A DNA stretch of 64,000 bases from Blattamonas nauphoetae (Eukaryota > Preaxostyla > Oxymonadida): assembly GCA_033064195.1 (NCBI GenBank), contig JARBJD010000214.1:62001-126000 (forward strand), given 5' to 3'. Shown in pieces: positions 20,657 through 32,721 of the stretch; positions within the stretch are counted from its first letter, which is position 1; every line of letters starts with the position of its first letter. The position numbers were made by a program, and so were the translations under genes. The notes under the pieces were generated by a model. That model worked only from the letters and a program-made list of their open reading frames with translations. It did no database searches and was not told the origin of the DNA.

Positions 20657-22167
20657 CGAGCCTTCGTCCTTCGCTCTTCCACTTGTGTCAAGCTGCATCT
20701 GATCTGATCGAACTCTCCTCACCTCACTCCCACTCATCCCTTCATCACTCACGTCTTTCCCTCCTCTCCCGCTTTCTTCCATCGCGGTCTCTTTCTGAGT
20801 GGTTAAACAAAGAAAGATGAGAGGAAGACTCCCAAAACGGGAGAGTATCGAGAAGTTTATTATTATTCACGCAAATTGAGCGCTTTTTTGGGAGGGGGAA
20901 CAATGGATTGAGGGATCGCCTTTGACAATTATGACTTCGAATTGTTTGTGACAAAAAGAGGCATTCAAAACGATGAGGAGATACTCGACGTGTTTCAACA
21001 TTCGAGTGACAGGAGAAATGAGACCTGTTTCCACCAGACACATTGAACCATACGCTCCAAATCGTATTTGTGGTGATCAGAAAGACTTCACACTGATTTT
21101 TGAGTCCTTTCAGAGAAAGTCAATTGATTGGGAGATTGCCACCCATATATCGAACTGTTGTTGCTCCGAGGGGCACAAACGGATGGTCACTGTCGTTCGC
21201 TGCGGTGGATTCTTTCTCAAAAGAGAATACAGTCACGATCACTTTTCTAAAATGGGTGAGAGAAATGTCATGAACAAGGAATGAAATGGAAAAACGAAGG
21301 TATGCTACGTGATCTCCTCTTCATTATACTGGTCATGACTCAGTCTGGTGGAAAAATACAGATAGTGCGAAGTCATCGTGGATTCACACAATTGTTTCTG
21401 TCAAGGTTCCGAGCCATTGCCCTTTAATCCCGACTCCATGATTGCATCTGATGAAGAGTCTAGAGAGTTTTTACCTGTTGAATTCCCCATTTTCTTCTTT
21501 TTCTCCTGTTATCCTGAGCACGCCAGCCCCCTTCAACCTCCTCGTAAACTCTTCTGAATGCATCATCCATTTTGTCACTTCTTCCTTCGCCTTTCTTTCG
21601 TCATTTGACTTTCCCTCTCATGTTATGCGTCATATATCAGGGTGAATGGCGACATAACTTGCTTGTTTTTGGAGGTCATCCCCTGAATTGGTAAAAAATG
21701 GTACAACAACCACTAAAATGGAAGAATACGGATAAATGACATGAGATAGCATGATATACCATTTTCATGGATTGAGATCTCGTATTGGTCCAAATATGTG
21801 ATCGGACTGTCGCAATCTCATTTGCGCTGAATATGCAAGACAGGAAGAAAATAATGTAGAAGAGGAATATACACATGATGAACGCGATGTTTATTGGGGC
21901 GATTATCACAGAAGACCGCTCGAAACGAGAGTACTTATGATCTTCTGGGGGACAAAAGTCCCAAAAAGTCAGTTTTCGAAAATTTCAGACATTTTGACAT
22001 ATTTATTCTCATTTCAGAAGAAGATGGTACAAGAGCTATAAAGATGAGGTGAGACTCGATGTGAAGGGAGGAGTGAGAGTGAGGCGAGGAGAGTTCACTC
22101 AGACGAGGAGCAGCTGGACACTGGTTAAAGAATGAAGAATGAGAGCTCTGTGGACAACCAACCTTCG
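20657..22167. other. Intergenic stretch, one doubtful small ORF
   Basis: Mostly AT-rich sequence without recognised genes. The only open frame of note is 20973-21284 (+, 103 codons, Cys- and Arg-rich, no recognised domain). 21660-21960 and 22020-22130 show no repeats or structure that I can identify. Confidence 0.35.
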
Positions 22168-24256
22168 TCAGTACCGGTCGGCATTGAAAGTTTGGGTAAT
22201 TCTGAGTCGTATAGCGTAATTCTTCATTCTCTGATGTGTGTCCAACCTCATCCCCACCACTCGCAGCTCGAAGGCATCGTCACATCCTTCTTCTCTCAAA
22301 AGCACTTCTCGTCTCCTTTGCCGCTCTCGTTGGTCTCGATCCCATTCTTGTGTTCTGTTCAATATATTGTTGAAGAACAACCGAACAGCTTCTTCGGTCT
22401 CCATCTCGACCATCGTGCTGATTTCGAATTTCACAAGTTCTGAAACAGTGCGGGCGTCGTGTTCGTCAGAGCGGAGTTCTATTTTTTGGATGCGGTTATG
22501 GATCCGACAGAGACTAACATCGAGTCTAATTTTGTGTTCTTCCTTCAGAATTAGTTTGTTTGAGTTGTGGAAGATGAATGTGATGAATTGTTTGGCAGGT
22601 TCGAATACAGAAACACGGATGAGAGGATACTGTTCGAAATATGCTGCTTCATTGCCTCCAATCGGATCAATCATGTAGGCGATGACTATTGTGAGCTGAC
22701 AAAGAATTCTGGACTCCAAGAGTGGAAGAAAAACAAAATTAACTGTTTCACACATCCTCCCAACAAGATTTGCCGACATGAACTGTTTCTTCATCGATGG
22801 AAATCCAGCAACGATGTTTGAGACTGTCATGGAGGTGTTTAGTCTGATATCAGGATCAGAGAGCTTGAAAGAGTTGATAATGAGATCAGGGAAGGATGGA
22901 TCATCGAGAATGATTGTTTGGAAAGATGATTTGTGGGGATTAGTGCATCGGAATGTGAGTCTGACAAAGAAAAGCCAAACACTCCTCACGAACACTGTAA
23001 GCCGATTGTGAAGTGTTCTGAGAGAATCAGCTATTTGTTTGTTATCTCCAGAAATAAAAGGAGTGGTTGGAGAAGAGAGGAAGGGAAGATAGGCGATAAG
23101 AGTGTTGATGGTCGAAATGTTCGCGAGAATCGTTGTGAGAGCATCTTTCAAAAAGAGAATCAATTCTTGGATGATCTCAAAATCAACCTAAAACGACATG
23201 AAATGAAGAAAACTGTCAAAACACACTTTGATTGGTGGAGCAGCGGTCAAAAGAAGTGTCAGGAGATCGCACGAAAAAATGCAGAAATCAAGGGAATGTG
23301 AGATGAATACAGGATCATGATTCACGAGTTGGGCGTATTTTGGGAGGTGTGAAGGATTAGTTGGGAGATTTGCTTGGAATTCCGTGAAAACGATTCGGAC
23401 TCTCTTGGTGAGGGCTCCCAGGAACGAGAGACCAGAATATTGTTGGGGCGGGGAAGATGATGGGATGATGGGTGAGGGGGGAAGTGTGATGGCAGGTGGA
23501 CATCTTCTAACGACACGGAAAAGAGCTCGGAGAGAGTTGAAGGCGATTCTGAGATGAGGGAAGAGAGAAATCCGAGCCAAAGTGGAAAGAACTGCATTTG
23601 GAGGTGATGATTCTCCGACATTGTTGAATGTGGAAATGATGAAATCCTTGTGCAGGATGAAAAGCGAGTTGACGATTTCAGGTTCGAAAAAGAGTGATTC
23701 CACGCAAGAACAACACTGAAAACAACTGTGAAAGATTAAAGAAATCAACACACTGATTTCAATGCAGGGCACGTGGACCAATCTCTAAATTGCGTGAGGA
23801 TGAAAGAAGGCGTTTTAGATGAAATCGATGAGCGAACGAACGAGGGTGATTTTGAATCTGAAAGAAAGCAGGAAAGACATCCATCATCACATTGAAGAAA
23901 ACCACAAACAAATAATTTCAAGCAATGCGAGTAGTTCAGTCTGAAAGTGAGAATGAACAAAACAGAAAAAGAAAGACCGTAAGTCGAGATGAGTGTGCTC
24001 CACAACACAATGGAAACAGAAATGGACACCAATCATCAAAAGAGCCATCTGATCCACTTTCTGAAACACATCCAAATCATCCAGAACAGTCAACCACAAA
24101 TCGATGAAGAAAGCAAGAACACACACCAGAGGCCACGTGCCGCAACTTTCCGACCGCGAACGCAATAGTGTATTCATTGTCACTTTGCAATTCTTCGAGA
24201 AGTGATGAGATGTTGGACTGGGAACGAGACAGATGAATCACAAAAAGGACGAACAT
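22168..24256 (-). CDS. Six-exon helical-repeat family protein, 618 aa
   Basis: Six exons join in one frame: 24256-24127, 24060-23978, 23940-23910, 23857-23754, 23715-23227 and 23187-22168. The introns are 66, 37, 52, 38 and 39 nt, all GT-AG. The protein starts MFVLFVIHLSRSQ, has WSTCPALKS joined to CCSCVESLFFEPEIV, helical text throughout (SSPPNAVLSTLARISLFPHL), DDPSFPDLIINSFKLSDPDI and ends with a charged NRTQEWDRDQRERQRRREVL and EEGCDDAFELRVVG block. The start is uncertain because the related copy at 30633-32190 lacks this ATG. A solenoid fold is inferred; function unknown. Related fragments lie at 20317-20656 and 30633-32190. Confidence 0.75.
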
Positions 24257-24539
24257 GATTCCAAGTGGTTGGACGGGTTATAGCACTCGACGAGATATCC
24301 TCATTTACAACAGACTGCTCTGAACGTCTTGAGGAGTTTTTGGATACGCTTTTTGCGATTGGCATTTCACAACAATCAAGTATGGGTTCACTTTGAGTAA
24401 AATGACAAGTGTTCGATTTTCAGTCTCAAAACCAAATTAAATCGAGTGCATGAAGTGTTTAGAGATCTGTTCCATCCTCATCTCAAAGAAATCATCCCAA
24501 ATTACGTGAAGAGATTGGGAGATTATTTTTGAAAGGTTG

Positions 24540-25160
24540 CAAAACACTATGGAGCGTCACCAAAAAATATTTTTTGCCTAATTAACAGTTACAGGCTTAA
24601 AGAGATACCGGACAATAAATTGAGCGGATTTTGTTTTGATCGCGCTCGAGAGGACCCTTTTTTCACCAGGACAATTTGACACACTTTTTGCAACAATACA
24701 CTTCATAAAACCAATAAGTGGTGTAAAACGCTCAAAAATAACGGATACATGAGCAAAAAGTGAAATAAATGCACAAATCATTCAAAAAACCATGAAAAGC
24801 ATCTCAGTGCTCAATCGCTTGAGACGAGGAGTATCGCCATGCAATATACTGAAAATGTCAGGATGGTTGGTTTGATGTCAATTTGTGAAGGAACATCAGT
24901 TTTGAAGGATAGTATCTAAAAGGGAGGATGAACAGAAAACACGTGTTGATCCCAGGACGAGACGAACAATATCATCTGAACAAAACTCAAAAAATGAAGG
25001 AGAATATCTGAAAATACCAGATTATGACTTTAATCAGTGAGGTGACAAGTCTCGAAGTTGTCTGGAAGACTGTTGAAAATCGACTTTGGAGAGAGAAGAT
25101 AAAAAAGAATGAGCAATGGACACTATGTTGGTTCACATCAAAAGAAGTGTTCCAACACTG
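24540..25160. repeat. Dispersed repeat, copy 1
   Basis: Begins CACTATGGAGCGTCACC and contains TTTGATCGCGCTCGA, CAAAAAACCATGAAAAGC and GTCAGGATGG in the same order as the sequence at 55510-56140. The copies are diverged but collinear for several hundred bases. No coding sequence is visible. The CACTATGG start resembles a DNA-transposon terminus, but no inverted partner was found. Confidence 0.5.
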
Positions 25161-25163
25161 ATC

Positions 25164-25633
25164 TTACGCGAATGAGAAGGTATGTCCAAGAATTGGCGAA
25201 GAGGGGTCACCGCCAGCTGAAATCTGAATGAAACAAGTGGATGAATGGGTGAATGAATGTACAAAACCTTCAGTGTGTTGATTGAAGGGGTATATGTCGA
25301 CAATGGGAATGGATCGGCAAATCTCCAGACTTACACAAAAATATGACGCCAGCAACTTTTGAAAAATAATCACCCAGATCGCTTTCAACTTCGATGTCTG
25401 TTCTGCGTTCTCTGTTCAAGAAATCCCGCCCCGAGGCGAGATGGAGAGCAGGAAGAGATTCAACGAAGCACGTGGCTGTGAATCGAGAGTCAGTGTCCCG
25501 CTTCATAACGATGTTCATATCTCGTTGTCGCTTGAGTCCATCACCAAAGAATGAGAGTGCTCTCTCCAGACATCCAGTGTAATCTCCACTTGTGAGCCAT
25601 GCCTGACTGATCTGTCCTCCACAAGCTCATCGT
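25164..25633 (-). pseudogene. Fragment of a dispersed gene family
   Basis: Directly left of the inverted repeat at 25634, the minus strand encodes ELVEDRSVRHGSQVEITLDV and WREHSHSLV, the same text as at 13925-14010 and 32580-32680. It then breaks frame and continues as a 82-codon open stretch (25518-25270). No complete gene can be drawn. The family homology stops at the inverted repeat, so the 25634-28828 segment appears inserted into this copy. Confidence 0.45.
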
Positions 25634-28600
25634 CCCTCCACAAACCCGTCAAAAATATACAAACCCGTTTTTATTCGCCAAAACCCAAAATTCGAACTAT
25701 AGTTTTGAAATTTTTGCATACTGACTCTGATAAACTGATTATAAACAGAATTGAGAGAGAACAGTTCTTAAACAAATGATCTGACATGAGATTGATTCAA
25801 AAGGATGGGGATATGGAATTTAGAATTGCTCAGCTGGCTCTAGGATGTTCGACCCAGCTAAGCTGATGCACAGCGTGCGTCGAGTGTTGGTGAGGACGAC
25901 GACAGAGTCTTCGGGGATGAGCAGCCCCAGCTCGGCCGAACGCTCCTTCATCAGAAGGTTGTATCGGATGAACGCGTCTTCTTCGATCCGCCTGGCCCTT
26001 TCCATCCGATCACTCTTCTCCTTCTGCTTCAGCTGGGACCGCTCTTACGTGGCGTCGTTCATCGCCTTGTCGTCGGACGCGTTTTTCTTCGACTTGTGCT
26101 TGTAGATGAAGCTGAAGTCGTGGTCGTTCTCTTCGAACACCACATCCACGGCGTTCTCCCAGACGAAGTTCTGAGGGAGCTGAGTCAGCTGTTGGAAGGC
26201 CGACCGTGCGAAGCTTTCGGAGATGGACGTGCTCACCTTTAGGTACGTCGAGACGAGGAGCGACGAGCGCCACGAGTGCATGCACAGCAGCGTCAGTAGG
26301 TTCATCGACTTGATGGCCTTCTCGATCGCCGACTTCATCGAAATCTCGCGCTCGTTGGATCCACCGGTCGTGCTGCGCTTGAGGGTGTTCTGCCCCTTCA
26401 GGTTGTGCTGGTTGTTGACCTCTTCGAGTAGGGTCTCCTCCTCAGCCGGGGTGAGCTTGGGGAACTTGATCATCTCGGCACTCTCCTCGTCCTCGTTGGC
26501 GAAGTACAGCTCCTTCAGATGGGCGGCGTTGAGGACGTCGTTAGGTTTGGGGATGCAGAGGCGAGAGGAGAGCTGGACGAGGAGCTTGTTGATCTTCTCG
26601 ACAATGATGAACAGCAGCTGGGGCGATGCGTTGTCGAAGATGGTTGTGTCCCAGTGCGACGTGGCACCGAGGATGGACACGTCGAAGAGATGGATGACAG
26701 CGAAGGCGAGCACCTCCGAGTTGACACACGTCGCCACGCACGATTCGAGGATGTTGGCCTGCGGGGTGTTCTTGAGGCGGCTGTAGGCGGAGTGGATGTT
26801 GTACACAATCACGTTGTGGCGGGTGGAGAACTCCTCCTTCCGCTTGATGATCATCTTCTCAATCGACTCGACCAGCGCGTAGAAGCAGTCTCCGCTGTCG
26901 AGATCGAGGCGGAAGACAGACGGATGGAAGTTGCACTCCTCCAAAACCACCTGCACGATCTTCGGCACCTTCACAATCATCGAGAACGTCCGCATCGCAA
27001 TCTTCTGCTGCGAGTCGGGGAGCCTGCCGTGTTCCAGCAGGACACACAGCTCTTTCGCGATGGTTGGCGCTCCTTCGAGGTACGCCATCTGCTGAGGCAG
27101 CTTCTTCTGAAGCAGAGTGGCGGTGTCGGTCACGTCTTTGATGCGTGCAGTGAGCAGCTGCAGAATCTGAGTGAGCTGGAACTTCTGCTTCTGGAATGCT
27201 CGCGACACTTTCTTCGTTTTATCGTCGCTGTCCCCACCAGAGGGGACAGAAATGGTGAGGTTCGGCTTCTTCGGACCAGTGCTGCCTTGTTCCGCGCCGG
27301 AGATGCTGTTGAACTCTTCGGGGAACACAACCTCGTCGAACTCGTCCGGTGCGATGATCTTGATTGTCCAGAGCGACTGGGCAATCTCATCCAGGCCGTC
27401 GTTCTTGTCGATGGCGTCGCGGACAGTCTTCGGATGGTTGGAGGTCTTGATGTCCAGCGAGACGCCCAAATCAGAGAGGGGCGAGGCAGAGCAGACGAAG
27501 ATGGAGTCGAGCTCGAAGCCGGTCTGGCCTTTCCTGAACTCGCGTCGCTGCTCCTCCATTTTAGTGGTACGGTGTTGAGTCTGTGAAGCGGAGTTGCGGA
27601 CAAGGATGATCGACCCAATCCGCATTTCGTGTTCGAGGTCGCGCTGCACGCGATGGGTGAAGATCTCGTCGTCGACGTTGAGTTCGGAGGCGTCGGAGAA
27701 GGGCGTGCCTGGGGAGGAGGGCCTCCCGTTGTTCGTCGGAGAGAGTGAGAAGGCCATACTGCCCCCTGACCGAGCCTGGGTGAGCGAGTGGGAGAGGGGA
27801 TGGGCGGGGAGTGAGGTGGGAGGAGAAAAGTCGAGGCAGTGGATTGGTTGAGAGCGGGACGGAGGAATGTTCCTTGGCGTCGGATCATCATCCGCTTCAG
27901 CTGTGCCTGGGGAGGAGGAAGAGCACCCTGCTGTTCTTCTTCGGCGGACGGAGACATTGGAACGTCGGCGGGGGCTGGCGGCAGGCCTTGTTGGGAGAGG
28001 GCGGGACGGAAGAACGTGCCCTGGCGTTTGATCATCATCCGTTTGGGCTGTGGTTGTGGGGGAGGAAGAGTACCCTGTTGATCATCTTTGGCGGACGGAG
28101 ATGTTGCGGATCGTGAAGGATGGAATGAGTGGGAGGTTTAGCGAGTGTTTGGAACGTCTGTTGAGGGATATTGAGTCGTAGGAAAGTTCTTGGTCGTTTG
28201 AGCATCGTGAAGTGATGATCCATCGTGTCTGACTGCACTGGTTATATCGTCGAGCTATTTCTTGATAGCTGTGGAGAGCTGTCCAATAAAAGGGGATTCA
28301 TTGACTCTGATATATCTCTTAGATCATCGAAAATGATATTCAATACTATTTGAATGGTGAGGAACGATGAAAAGAACCCGAAGTGAGAGGGTCTGTATCG
28401 TGTTGTTTTGACAGTAGTCGGGAAAATTATCAAGGAATGGAGGATTTTGAGTAGTTTGGCGATGTTAGTTCAATAAGTTTCTCTAAAATATCTCTAGAGA
28501 ACTAGGTGATCACGGTTTCTTGAAAGGCGTTGACGAGCTTGTTTGCGGAAGAGGTAATAAATGTACCAATTTGTGGTTGGGATGGAGAAGTGGTGTTATA

Positions 28601-28828
28601 TGGCAAATCAGGCATCAGTGATTGATAATTTGGAGATAGAAGATGAATGGAATTACGAGACCCATTCTTTCAAAAAACGTTCCGAACAGCTTAAATCACA
28701 TGTAGATAACCTAAATATTGCACCTCGTTTCTAATACACCTCCCTTTGACTCACTGTCGCTATCCTAGGACTATCAAGTTTTTTCCGAATAAAAACGGGT
28801 TTATATTTAAAAACGGGTTTGTGGAGGG
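25634..28828. mobile_element. Inverted-repeat-bounded segment with a GC-rich gene
   Basis: The ends are inverted copies of a roughly 46-bp sequence starting CCCTCCACAAACCCGT (25634-25679; reversed at 28783-28828). The arms agree for the first 16 bases and again over AACCCGTTTTTATTCG, with a diverged 12-base middle. Both contain AAACCCGT twice. Inside is one long minus-strand gene of higher GC content than its surroundings. No convincing target-site duplication is visible and no transposase is recognised, so this could be a transposon that captured a gene, or a gene that lies between two solo repeats. Confidence 0.5.
26045..28223 (-). CDS. GC-rich gene, unrecognised 570-aa core protein with N-terminal repeats
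   Basis: The main frame is 27757-26045 (570 residues, MAFSLSPTNNG start). It contains FICS-like N-terminal text, a long helical middle (RTFSMIVKVPKIVQVVLEEC, VIYNIHSAYSRLKN-type) and an acidic/basic tail. Upstream, in other frames, three related units encode MLKRPRTFLRLNIPQQ (from ATG 28223), MMIKRQGTFFRPALSQQ and MMIRRQGTFLRPALNQS, linked by SPSAxxxQQGxLPPPQ. This shows that the original protein began near 28223 and that two frame shifts (near 28100 and 27760-27850) separate the parts, or that 27757 is now the start. No known domain recognised; an armadillo-like fold is possible. Confidence 0.6.
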
Positions 28829-29432
28829 TCTATGACTTGAAGGGATCGAGTTCGTATACACCGACGGTTTGAATCGGTACATATCATTTCAAAACGTGTT
28901 CTCCACTTGTTCTTCATCTCATTGAACCATTTTTCATTATTGTCTTTTTGCACTTCTTCCGAAAACGCACTGTTTATGGGTTGTTCAAGTGATCTTCGGA
29001 AAGATTACGATTTGCCACCTTTTCCAGTCAAAATCCTCATTCTATCCTTCTGTGAGATCTCATCTCCATTGACAGTATCTTGGAGCCCGGGATACACCTC
29101 AGATCACGCCTGAAGATTTGTTCCTTGATTTTTGTTTTATTCATGAAGTGAATCACTGATATTTATGATTATTTTCCCTTTTTCAACGATCTTGTCAGTG
29201 TTCTCTGAACCTGGATGACATTCTGCCTGTTAAAGTCCATGAATTGTTCCTGTTGGCAAAACTCTCCTCCGAAAAATGTATGCATTTTTATTTTTCTCAT
29301 TCTTTGATTGATATTTTGGACGGGAATGTCGTGTTGGAAAGATGGATGCATTTTCATCATATTCAAATGCTGATTTCACAAATAAAGTCTCGGTTGAGCT
29401 TCGCCACAACTTTCATACGAAAAAAAGATGAT
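28829..29432. other. No gene recognised
   Basis: AT-rich sequence to the right of the inverted repeat. A 68-codon open frame (28907-29113, +) and two shorter ones lack recognisable features. No continuation of the family found left of 25634 could be recognised here. Confidence 0.35.
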
Positions 29433-30388
29433 TCAAAAGGTATTGTGACATGATCGGTCGACTGTGGAAATTTTGAACCCTGTGTGGAGCTGTTCGACGG
29501 TTTGATGCAGGTGATAAATCAACAGAACCGAGTCTGGAGCAGAAGTGGAGAGGGTTGATAGTGGAATCCACAACAATGAGCGTGAGCAGCAAGGACTACC
29601 TTTTCGGAGAGGGGGAGAAGGGAGTCGTGCTTCGAGAACGCAGTAATCACTGAACGAGGATGTGTTGTTGAGATCACACTCAAAAGTCAGCCAAGACGAG
29701 GAAAAAGTAGAATTTCTGAAGGGGTCCGATTGATGAATGATTCTGGGAGGATAGGCCCGTGAAGAAAGCGTGGGATCAAGCCAAGATGGTCTGTGAGGCA
29801 GAGAGATTGATATGACAAGAATATCGAGATAACGAAGAAATAAGATGATACCACTCCAAACTAGCGTCACAAGAACCACAGAGGTGCATTGGAGGGACTT
29901 CAGTGAGAGGAATGTCCGAGACTGGTCTGTGATGATCAAGTTTGAAAGAGACATGATTCGATTGAATGTATCATATGATGTTTAGGATTGAAAGGGCTAG
30001 GGAATGATTGATGATGTGCCTCTTAATGCAAGAACAGTGTGATATCGTCCAAGCAAGGGAGGATTGTGAAAAGGGGAGAGGATCACATCGTTTGAACTGA
30101 TTTTGAAATCGAAATGCATATTGATCCGCGAATAGGCATGAAAAATGGGACAGGTTGGCATTTCACGAATGATGAGCCTGCTTCGCGAATCCAATAGAAC
30201 AGATTTTTGTCTCGGCATGAATCATTGGCCACTCCCTTCAAATCAGAGATAAGAGTGTCACATAAGGCACGAAAGCCATCGTTTAGAGATTCGACGAGGA
30301 GATAGGGATAGACATCAGAGATACTGTGGATATTCGCGATTTGTAGAGTTGGTTGGAATCTCTGCAAGAAATCGCGCTGAGTACACAA
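29433..30388 (-). CDS. Possible small multi-exon or broken gene, unrecognised
   Basis: Three open stretches on the minus strand: 30388-30083 (101 codons, CTQRDFLQRFQPTLQIANIH, LLVESLNDGFRALCDTLISD), 30218-29997 (73 codons, overlapping in another frame) and 29954-29433 (173 codons, Leu/Ser-rich with a hydrophobic LVTLVWSGIILFLRYLDILV). The first looks like genuine protein. No intron that joins them was found. They may be parts of one gene or unrelated. Function unknown. Confidence 0.3.
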
Positions 30389-30632
30389 ATGAGTGAAGAA
30401 AGTTTGTTTTCGTTGGATGTCTGTCCTTTTTTTAGGGTTTATTCACATCAATATTTGCCGCTGTCGCAAAGAATAGTGACCAATCAAGTGTGATCCATCC
30501 TGTCTCATTGTTCTTTCAACTGGACTGTCTTATTCTGATGTGATGGAGTCCGCGCGTTTTCCTCCCTAAGGTTATGACAGATTTGGAGAAAATGTGAAAA
30601 GAGGAAAGTCAACATTTTTTCATAAAACGGAA

Positions 30633-32190
30633 TTATGGGTCTCTGATGAACTTTAGTTGGTATTGCTGATGAACTATAGTCAGTCCCGTTTCAAACATCC
30701 TCCCAACAAGATTGGCTGCCATACATTTACCCTTTATCCACCGAAATCGAAGAAGGACGTTTCTGAGAGTCATCAAAGTGTTCTCCCTGATGTCTGGGTT
30801 TGTGAGCTTGAGAGAGTTGATGATGAGATCAGGAAATGATGGATCTTCAACAACATGTGTTTGGAAGGAATTATTTTGGGGATACGTGAATGCGAACGTC
30901 ACATCGACGAAGAAACCCCATCCACGAAGCACGAAGGCTTCACACTGTTGTCGAATGTGTTTGTGAGAAACAACCATTTGTGAGTCAACTCCAGAAAACA
31001 ATGGAGTGGTTGGCGACGAGTCGGAGGGAAGAGAAGCGATGAGAGCGTCGATGTTTGAAATGACCGCGAGAAAGACTTTGAGAGCATCTTTCACAAAGAG
31101 AATCAATTCTCGAATGATCTCTGAATCAACCTAAAACGACATGAAATGAAGAAAAGAGTCAGGGCACACTTTGATTGGGGGAGAGGCATTTAGAAGACTT
31201 GTCTGGATGTTGTACACATTTGAACAGAAGTTTATGGAACTTAAGATGAGATATGGATCCTCATTCACAAGCTGGACGTATTTTGGGAGGTTTGAATGAT
31301 AGGTTGGGAGATTCCTTTGGATTTTGGTAAAACCGATTCGGAGTTTCTTTGTGAGAGCTGCCAGGAATGAGATACCAGAAAACTTTTGGTGTGGGGAAGA
31401 TGATGGGAAGATGGGTGATGGGAGAAATGTGAGAGATTCTGGATCTCGCTTCACAATCGAGTAAAAAGTCCAGATAGAAAATTGGGAGAGTCTGAGATGA
31501 GGAAAGAGAGAAATCCGAGCTAAAGTGGTGACAACTGCATTTGGAGGGGATGAATTCACGATTCTGTTGAATGTTGAATGGATCAAGTCCTCGTGTTGGA
31601 GAAAAAGTGGGTCGATAATGTTAGATTCAAAAAAGAGTGATTCCACGCAAGAACAACACTGAAAACAAAGGTGAAAGATAAAGAAAACAACGCACTGATT
31701 TCAATGCAGGACAGGTCGACCAATCTCCAAATTGGGTGATGATGAAAGAAGCGATTTCAGAGGAGAGCGAGGAGCGAACGAACGACGGTGATTTCGAATC
31801 TGAAAGAAAGCAAGAATGACATCCGTCATCACAATCAAGAAAACCACAAACAAAGAATCTCAAGTAATTTCATCAGTTCAGCCTGAAAAGTGAGAATGAA
31901 CAAAACAGAAAAGGAGAGACCACAAGTCCAGATGAGTGTGCTCCACAACACAATGGGGACAGAAACGGACACCAACTATCAAAAGAGCCATCTGAAACAC
32001 ATTCAAAACATCCAAAACAGGCATCAACAAATCGATGAAGAAAGTAAGAATACACACCAGATGCCACTTTCCGAAGTTGTCAGAGGGTGGTAACAATATT
32101 GTGTTCATCATTACATTGCAATACTTCGAGAAGTGATGTAATTTTAGACTGAGAACGAGAGAGATGAATCACGAAAACGACGAACTCGAT
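30633..32190 (-). pseudogene. Decayed copy of the 22168-24256 family gene
   Basis: Exon text and intron positions match 22168-24256: SDGSFDSWCPFLSPLCCGAH, FGDWSTCPALKS followed by a 38-nt intron, CCSCVESLFFESNI, then NASPPIK followed by a GTGTGCCCTGA to TTTTAG intron. Differences show decay: the ATG used in the other copy reads GAG here, an in-frame TGA follows NIVTTL near 32084, and homology ends after NLVGRMFETG at about 30680, so the C-terminal third is missing. The introns are still intact, so this copy arose by DNA duplication and not by retroposition. Confidence 0.75.
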
Positions 32191-32721
32191 TCCAACAGCG
32201 TGAAACGTTCAAAACCCTCGGTGAGATATCCCCATTCAGAGAAGACTGCTCAGAAGTCATCGAAGAGTCACCTGATCTGTTTGTTACGAGAGTAGGAAAA
32301 ATCAATTTATTATGGGTGCGTTTTATGTCCATTTGGACTTTTTCACATTGATTATCAGAAATCCATCTCCATCGGAATAAACTAAGAGCAGCCACATCTG
32401 AAATACCTTCAATCAAAAGAATACTGTCCAATATCGACTTCAAAATCAATGCCATTTTATAATCTCTCACTTTTAGAAATCCTGTCCCGAAGTGAGATCA
32501 AGAGAATGACAAGGATCAACCACGAATCAGGCAGTGAATGCAGTGACAGTTTCCCTCTTCGTTCCGAAGATCGTTCCACACACGTCGCCGAAGTCCATGA
32601 TGATTGAAGCGAAGTGCTCTTTCCACACACCGAGTGTCGTCTCCACTTGTGAGTAAGACACTTGTGGGAAATCTTCGATTGTGGTGATGGTAATTGGATC
32701 TGTTCTCAGAAACAATGGCAC
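32191..32721 (-). pseudogene. Upstream remnants of the same families
   Basis: 32721-32527 encodes SQVETTLGVWKEHFASIIMD, matching fragments at 13960 and 25590. 32470-32191 encodes NRSGDSSMTSEQSSLNGDIS, comparable to SEQSVVNEDISSSAITRP upstream of the gene at 24256. Neither has an intact start-to-stop structure. 32722-33156 is AT-rich spacer with nothing recognised. Confidence 0.4.

Noticed and set aside
26519-27586. A 355-codon open frame on the plus strand opposite the GC-rich gene
   Set aside because: Strong codon bias of the minus-strand gene leaves few antisense stops; the peptide is low-complexity Val/Glu/Arg.
25634-28828. Target-site duplication around the 46-bp inverted repeats
   Set aside because: The bases flanking the two arms do not match at any length I tried, so no duplication is claimed.
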